A model generated the notes under the pieces. That model worked only from the letters and a program-made list of their open reading frames with translations. It did not search any database and was not told the origin of the DNA. 64,000 nt of DNA, taken from positions 2,999,201 through 3,063,200 of the forward strand of contig OZ038422.1 in the NCBI GenBank assembly GCA_964036155.1. The letters are read 5' to 3'. This stretch comes from Diploscapter coronatus. Lineage: Eukaryota > Nematoda > Chromadorea > Rhabditida > Rhabditidae. A program made the translations under genes and the position numbers. Shown here piece by piece: positions 59,901 to 64,000 of the stretch. Position 1 is the first letter of the stretch, and every line of letters begins with the position of its first letter.

Positions 59901-61482
59901 CAAAATCAACGATGCGCAAATTTGAATATGTGATGAAGTGTGCATTGCGTATTACAGAATAGTCGTCAAAGTCACACTCCTTGCATCTATGAAGTGTCGT
60001 CTATTTGTTTACAGACAATGCACAAAATCGCGCCTCTTTCATTATGTCTCAAATAATCGGTCATTGACAAAAAGTACATACACTGACGAAAATGGTGATT
60101 TGGAAGAATAGTAGTGATCAAAATAGCTAGAGCAGGAAAACCTCAACCTTCATGCTTCTGGCTGCTTCTGATCACTACTCTTCCAGAGGAACTAATGATG
60201 TTGGGGTAAAATGATAGTTATGAAGGAATTTGATATGTTTCATTTTTAGCAAGGTTTTTAGACAATTATAAATAACGTTGGGAGTATTCCTTTATTAGAA
60301 ATATCATTTGACCTCAATATAAGTACGCACCATTGCACTGTCAAACTCATCGTGCAATCTCGTTCCACAATCCCCCCGTGTCATAATCTCATAAGTCTCA
60401 TTTATTCGGGCTAATAAACGATTCAACATTGTCTCAGCCGTTATGTCTCCGAGTTTTTGGCCCCTTGAGTAACTCAGTTCACACGCGCTTTATCATATTA
60501 ATGCAGGTTTCATGGTTTTGTGGGCTCATGAAAGATCCATTTACAATTAGTTCATATGGATTTGTATTTGCATCGTACTGAAACTATTTAAATCGATCAT
60601 CTAGACACTTCATAATTGTGACAATATATTTTACTATTGCACAAAGTTCTAGATTATCAGAACATCAAAGTTCGTCGATCAACCGACAAATCATCACACA
60701 AACAAGTCCGCAATATCATGAAACCGAATCTTCAAATTCACAAAACTCACCAACAACAACAACAACCTTCTGTACTTCGTTCTCTAACCCATCCTAACCT
60801 ATGTTCGATTCAGCCGTCCCTGTCCACTTCCTCTTCCAATCAGGAGCACTGCTTCACGCCCACCTCCACGCTGACCTCCCACTCGCAATCCTCCACCTAC
60901 AGCGATCAGAACACGCCCACGCCGGGAAGTCCATCCAATAATGGTGCGATCATCAATACGTCACATTTGATCTATGGGACTGCGAAGTTCAACGGCGGAT
61001 ATGGAATCATCAATGAGGACCTATATGAGTGTCGTACTCTGCAGGTGCCCACTTTATTGTTAGAAAATAGTTGATATTACCTAATAGAGTGGTTTTATAA
61101 TGAGTTCTAAATTTCTCGAGGTATGAAGGTGTAACCAACTTTCAAATATGATTTAAGAGTATACAAGATGATTGATGTGATTTCAATTAACTAGTGAATC
61201 TGTGCAGTAGCCTGAAAAAGTAACGAAAATCTCATGTTACAATAATTTTCAAGATAACTAATTCAATTTTTTGAATTCGCAAGGCGATTTTGATTCATGA
61301 AACAATTCCAGAAAATTCAACCCACGACAAACAAACAAGCGATCGGCTCGACATCTATGCGACACACGGTGAAGAACACCGGAAGGAATAACGACGATTC
61401 TGCCAACTACAGTCTCGCCTCGTCCAACGGAAGTCAGGACACCCAACGACAGGCTGCCGACTTTGCGACTAGCATTGTATAA
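53996..61482 (+). CDS. Tincar-like multi-pass membrane protein
   Basis: Twenty-one exons, 949 residues, continuous phase: 53996-54099, 54221-54339, 54390-54491, 54812-54952, 55835-55984, 56086-56203, 56341-56462, 56573-56706, 56816-56943, 57077-57167, 57214-57360, 57414-57497, 57736-57863, 58022-58223, 58625-58723, 58770-58916, 59115-59201, 59244-59386, 59629-59830, 60814-61044, 61312-61482. The first half carries about eight hydrophobic segments: SIWYTLFVLALQVYLLYLG, LWLTVYIALYAACIPLLLLF, VNLFIALVAYSIAYPAVFW, SLHLFIYSACVMWSYIAF, DPLVILGCFVGSFILMTI, LAITILVFICILKAPTIYAF, VYLFSWIFLWLFLTAF. The second half is a long Gln/Ser/Asn-rich cytoplasmic-type tail. AYSIAYPAVFW and the overall layout recall insect Tincar, a membrane protein of unknown biochemistry; this is from memory of the family. 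The start ATG is the first with a hydrophobic segment downstream. Confidence 0.8.
54657..54676 (+). repeat. GTGC microsatellite
   Basis: About four tandem GTGC units in intron 3 of the Tincar-like gene, inside a locally GC-richer patch. Confidence 0.7.
55120..55258. repeat. Foldback element in intron 4 of the Tincar-like gene
   Basis: Arms AGATGTCCAGGGTTATCGGT and CTGCCGATAGCCCTAGAGAT pair imperfectly; about 139 bp. Confidence 0.65.
59877..60071. repeat. Inverted-repeat element, family Y copy 4
   Basis: Best preserved family Y copy, in intron 19 of the Tincar-like gene. Ends CTGTCAATGACCGATAGCCT and CAAATAATCGGTCATTGACA are clear terminal inverted repeats; GAGACA and GTCTC follow just inside. 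Confidence 0.85.
60100..60187. repeat. Compact foldback next to family Y copy 4
   Basis: Arms TTGGAAGAATAGTAGTGATC and TTCTGATCACTACTCTTCCA are nearly perfect complements; about 88 bp. Confidence 0.75.
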
Positions 61483-62987
61483 CTTTTGACGCTTTTAAAT
61501 TTTATTATACGAAATTATGTATCATGATTTCTATTAACGCTTTTCTAATATTATTTTACCTAATATCTGATGCTGCTTTTATGATCCCATGTCATCTAAT
61601 GATACTGAATTTGTAATCTTCAAAAATGCTCTGGATTGGTTATCAATTTGAAATCTACAATTGCTCGATCGATTGATCGCTCTATTGAATATAAAATGCA
61701 ATTGTATGGGATTTATGACATTCCCTCGATACTCCGAATTTCTTGTCATCACACAAATTTTATATCCACTATCCCCTATTCAGTCCATAATATTGAATTT
61801 TAGTTTCAAATTTTGACACGATTTTTCCGGGTTTAGTCAACAACAATCGCAATAATTGACATTTTCATAAAAAAAACATTGTTAAGCTACTGAAAATATG
61901 TTTTCGGGTTTATTCTTGACATAAATAAGTGTTATCCGATCTATAATTTCCATTTGTAAATTCATTGACTTTATTTTAAACCGACAGGATAAAAAATATT
62001 TTGTTTTAATAATAAATTCCTTCTCACAAAATCTGAAACGTACACCCAAAAATGCAACTTTCAATTGATGAATCGTTTTTATCAGCGAAAAAGTTACATC
62101 GGGCGATATTGGGAGCTTAACCGCTCAGTAAAATAGTGCCCAATTATTGAATGGTATTGGCAGATATCGGTAGCTATTGGTGGTCCATAATAGGCAATTT
62201 CAACTAGTATCTCCCATTATCAGCCATTACCGCTCGGTAATTTTTCGCTGACAAGGAAAGTTTCCAAGGTGTTCCTCTTATTCCGGCCTGGTTTTTTTTT
62301 TTTTTAAATTGGGATAAATCGGGATCGAAAAGTTGTTTAGTGAAATCAAAAAGTCCAACCGAGCACCACATCGCCCTGGATTAGACCCAAATTCAGTTTT
62401 CCTTGATCTATGCTTGCAATCTGCATGCTCAAATTTTATTTAATAATTTTTTCTTCCGCTTTATTTATGTATCATTTTGTCCAGAAAAATGAAGACAAAA
62501 ATATCGCACGGTCCATTTTACAAAGTTAAAGAGAAGGAAATAACGCGCGAAAATCAGAGTCAGACATTTTTCGTCCGCTTTCCCTTCCATTTTTCGTTCG
62601 TCATCTTTTCTGAACCAAACCATATCCATTACTGCCTTCATAATCTCTATGTGCCTTTACGCCTCATTCATCGGCACAAACTTATTTAACCTCTATGATA
62701 ATAAATTTTTATCCAAGCATGATACCATAATTTGCTCATACATTTCACTTTTGTGTACTATTTTTATTTCATATTTAGATCTCGCAAAATTGAATCAAAC
62801 ACCACTTTAGAATATCGATTCATTCAAAAGGAACAAACGTTATAATCATTGCTGAATTGAGTCTGTAATAAGCATTTTTTTTATAGACATTTAAAACTCT
62901 CTATAATCTACTTCTAATACTAGGAGGCTTAAAGCAATGCATTATCACACAAAGTCCCATCTTTGACACTTGCATACTTGAAGAGCC

Positions 62988-63086
62988 TACATATGGCTTA
63001 GTGAATAGTTCGCAGGCTTTTTTTTTGAAAAATATAATGCAAAAAAGAAAAAAAGCCTGCGAACTATACGCCAAGTCCCTATATAA
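62988..63086. repeat. Foldback element with poly-A/T inner arms
   Basis: Left arm ATAGTTCGCAGGCTTTTTTT and right arm AAAAAAAGCCTGCGAACTAT pair almost perfectly over 20 nt; outer pairing (ATATGGCTTAG with CAAGTCCCTATAT) is weaker. Confidence 0.8.
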
Positions 63087-63701
63087 CTCTCGAAAATACA
63101 AATGAAAGTAGATTTTAGTACTATTTAGATTGCAAAAGTTATCATAATCCATGCCTGAAGATTAATTCGTGAATTTTGAATATCTTGTGAAACATGGATG
63201 GGATTCATTGGTGTTATTTTATATTCAAAATATTAACAATTATGGTAGTATTTTCAATGACCTGCCGAGCAAATGGTTTGTTTTGACAAAATTAATAGAC
63301 TTGTGAAAATTTTACTAGATGTTTCATTGATAAAAATTAATATTTGTTGATCGAATATAGTTGATTTAAGAAACAGCAACTAAATTTGCCATAACAACAG
63401 AAACATCGACAAAAACGTCAACGGGAAAATTATTAACTACAACTGCAAGTAAGTGAAACACTATTGACGACATATAAGATATCAAGTGGAAATTTCGAAA
63501 TTATGTGAGATATGTTCTCTTTTCCTATTTTATTTCAAGTTAATTTCTAAAATCCTAATAAGACAATGGAATAGCTTCAGATATGTGCTCATATTGTTCG
63601 CAACCACTTCCAAAAGTTCTGCAGCCTAATGTATGTGCAGATTTTTTTTTACAATTACCTATAATTACGCGATAAAAAACCATTTTTTCACGGCAATCTG
63701 G

Positions 63702-63785
63702 AAAAGTAGGACTTCTACGAATTAGTATGGGGGAAGATTCACTACCTTACCCAGCCCCATAATATTTCGTAGGAATCCTACTGTC
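63702..63785. repeat. Compact foldback element
   Basis: Arms GTAGGACTTCTACGAATTAG...GGGG and CCCC...ATATTTCGTAGGAATCCTAC pair imperfectly over about 27 nt. Confidence 0.75.
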
Positions 63786-64000
63786 CTATCCTTCTCTACT
63801 TCCCCAATTTGTCATTGTTCACCTATAACGTAATTATTTTTTCAATTGAATGATATTAAAAAATCACAAGTGAAATGATCTTGTATATTTAAATCAATAT
63901 GGGGTATCTATTTGGGATATTTAGGATACAGCAGGAAAATGTAACGATAAACCCATTGCTCCGAGCTATCTTGTTCCAATTGAAGCGAATAGCATAAGAT

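Larger units (their letters stand above)
61483..64000. other. Downstream intergenic region
   Basis: 3' region of the Tincar-like gene, then AT-rich sequence with two foldbacks (62988-63086 and 63702-63785). No gene recognised; one could start beyond the window. Confidence 0.55.

Noticed and set aside
1..64000. CRISPR array, prophage or bacterial operon
   Set aside because: No regularly spaced identical repeats and no intron-free gene strings; all recognisable genes are spliced and animal-like.
1..64000. Autonomous transposon or retroelement coding region
   Set aside because: No transposase, reverse transcriptase or integrase motif was seen; the mobile-type sequences here are short non-autonomous foldbacks.

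Overview
The window looks like nuclear DNA of a nematode, probably a free-living rhabditid-type worm. The sequence is AT-rich. The genes are split into many short exons by introns that mostly run 43-60 nt and end in TTTCAG or TTTTAG. The gene content also points to a nematode: a class srh/sri-like chemoreceptor pair, a saposin-B small-protein cluster and a SUR-5-type acetoacetyl-CoA synthetase. All gene models were assembled by hand from splice signals, reading phase and family resemblance. No database search was run.

Layout. 1.8-6.0 kb (minus): a sex-peptide/myoinhibitory-peptide receptor-like neuropeptide GPCR in 12 exons. 6-11.9 kb: no gene seen, only decayed repeats. 11.9-15.7 kb (plus): a tentative gene of unknown function. 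18.1-22.2 kb (plus): a conserved F-box/leucine-rich-repeat protein in 11 exons. 23.4-29.6 kb (plus): two tandem paralogous seven-transmembrane chemoreceptors with matching exon structure. 31.2-36.1 kb (plus): three tandem secreted saposin-fold (caenopore-like) proteins, two of them with GATA-type sites upstream. 38.1-44.0 kb (plus): acetoacetyl-CoA synthetase (sur-5 type) in 18 exons. 44-54 kb: a 10 kb stretch without a convincing gene. 54.0-61.5 kb (plus): a Tincar-like multi-pass membrane protein in 21 exons. 61.5-64 kb: intergenic.

Two features stand out. First, many introns and intergenic gaps carry short foldback (MITE-like) elements of about 50-380 bp with imperfect terminal inverted repeats. 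At least five fall into families with more than one copy here, and one is nested inside another. Second, the neuropeptide receptor and the F-box gene, both otherwise intact, each have one intron whose only frame-preserving 3' end is not AG (CG in one, GG in the other).

The genes do not form an operon-like pathway. Functionally there is neuropeptide and chemosensory signalling, ubiquitin-ligase substrate recognition, a probable intestinal innate-immunity cluster, ketone-body activation and a membrane protein of unknown biochemistry.
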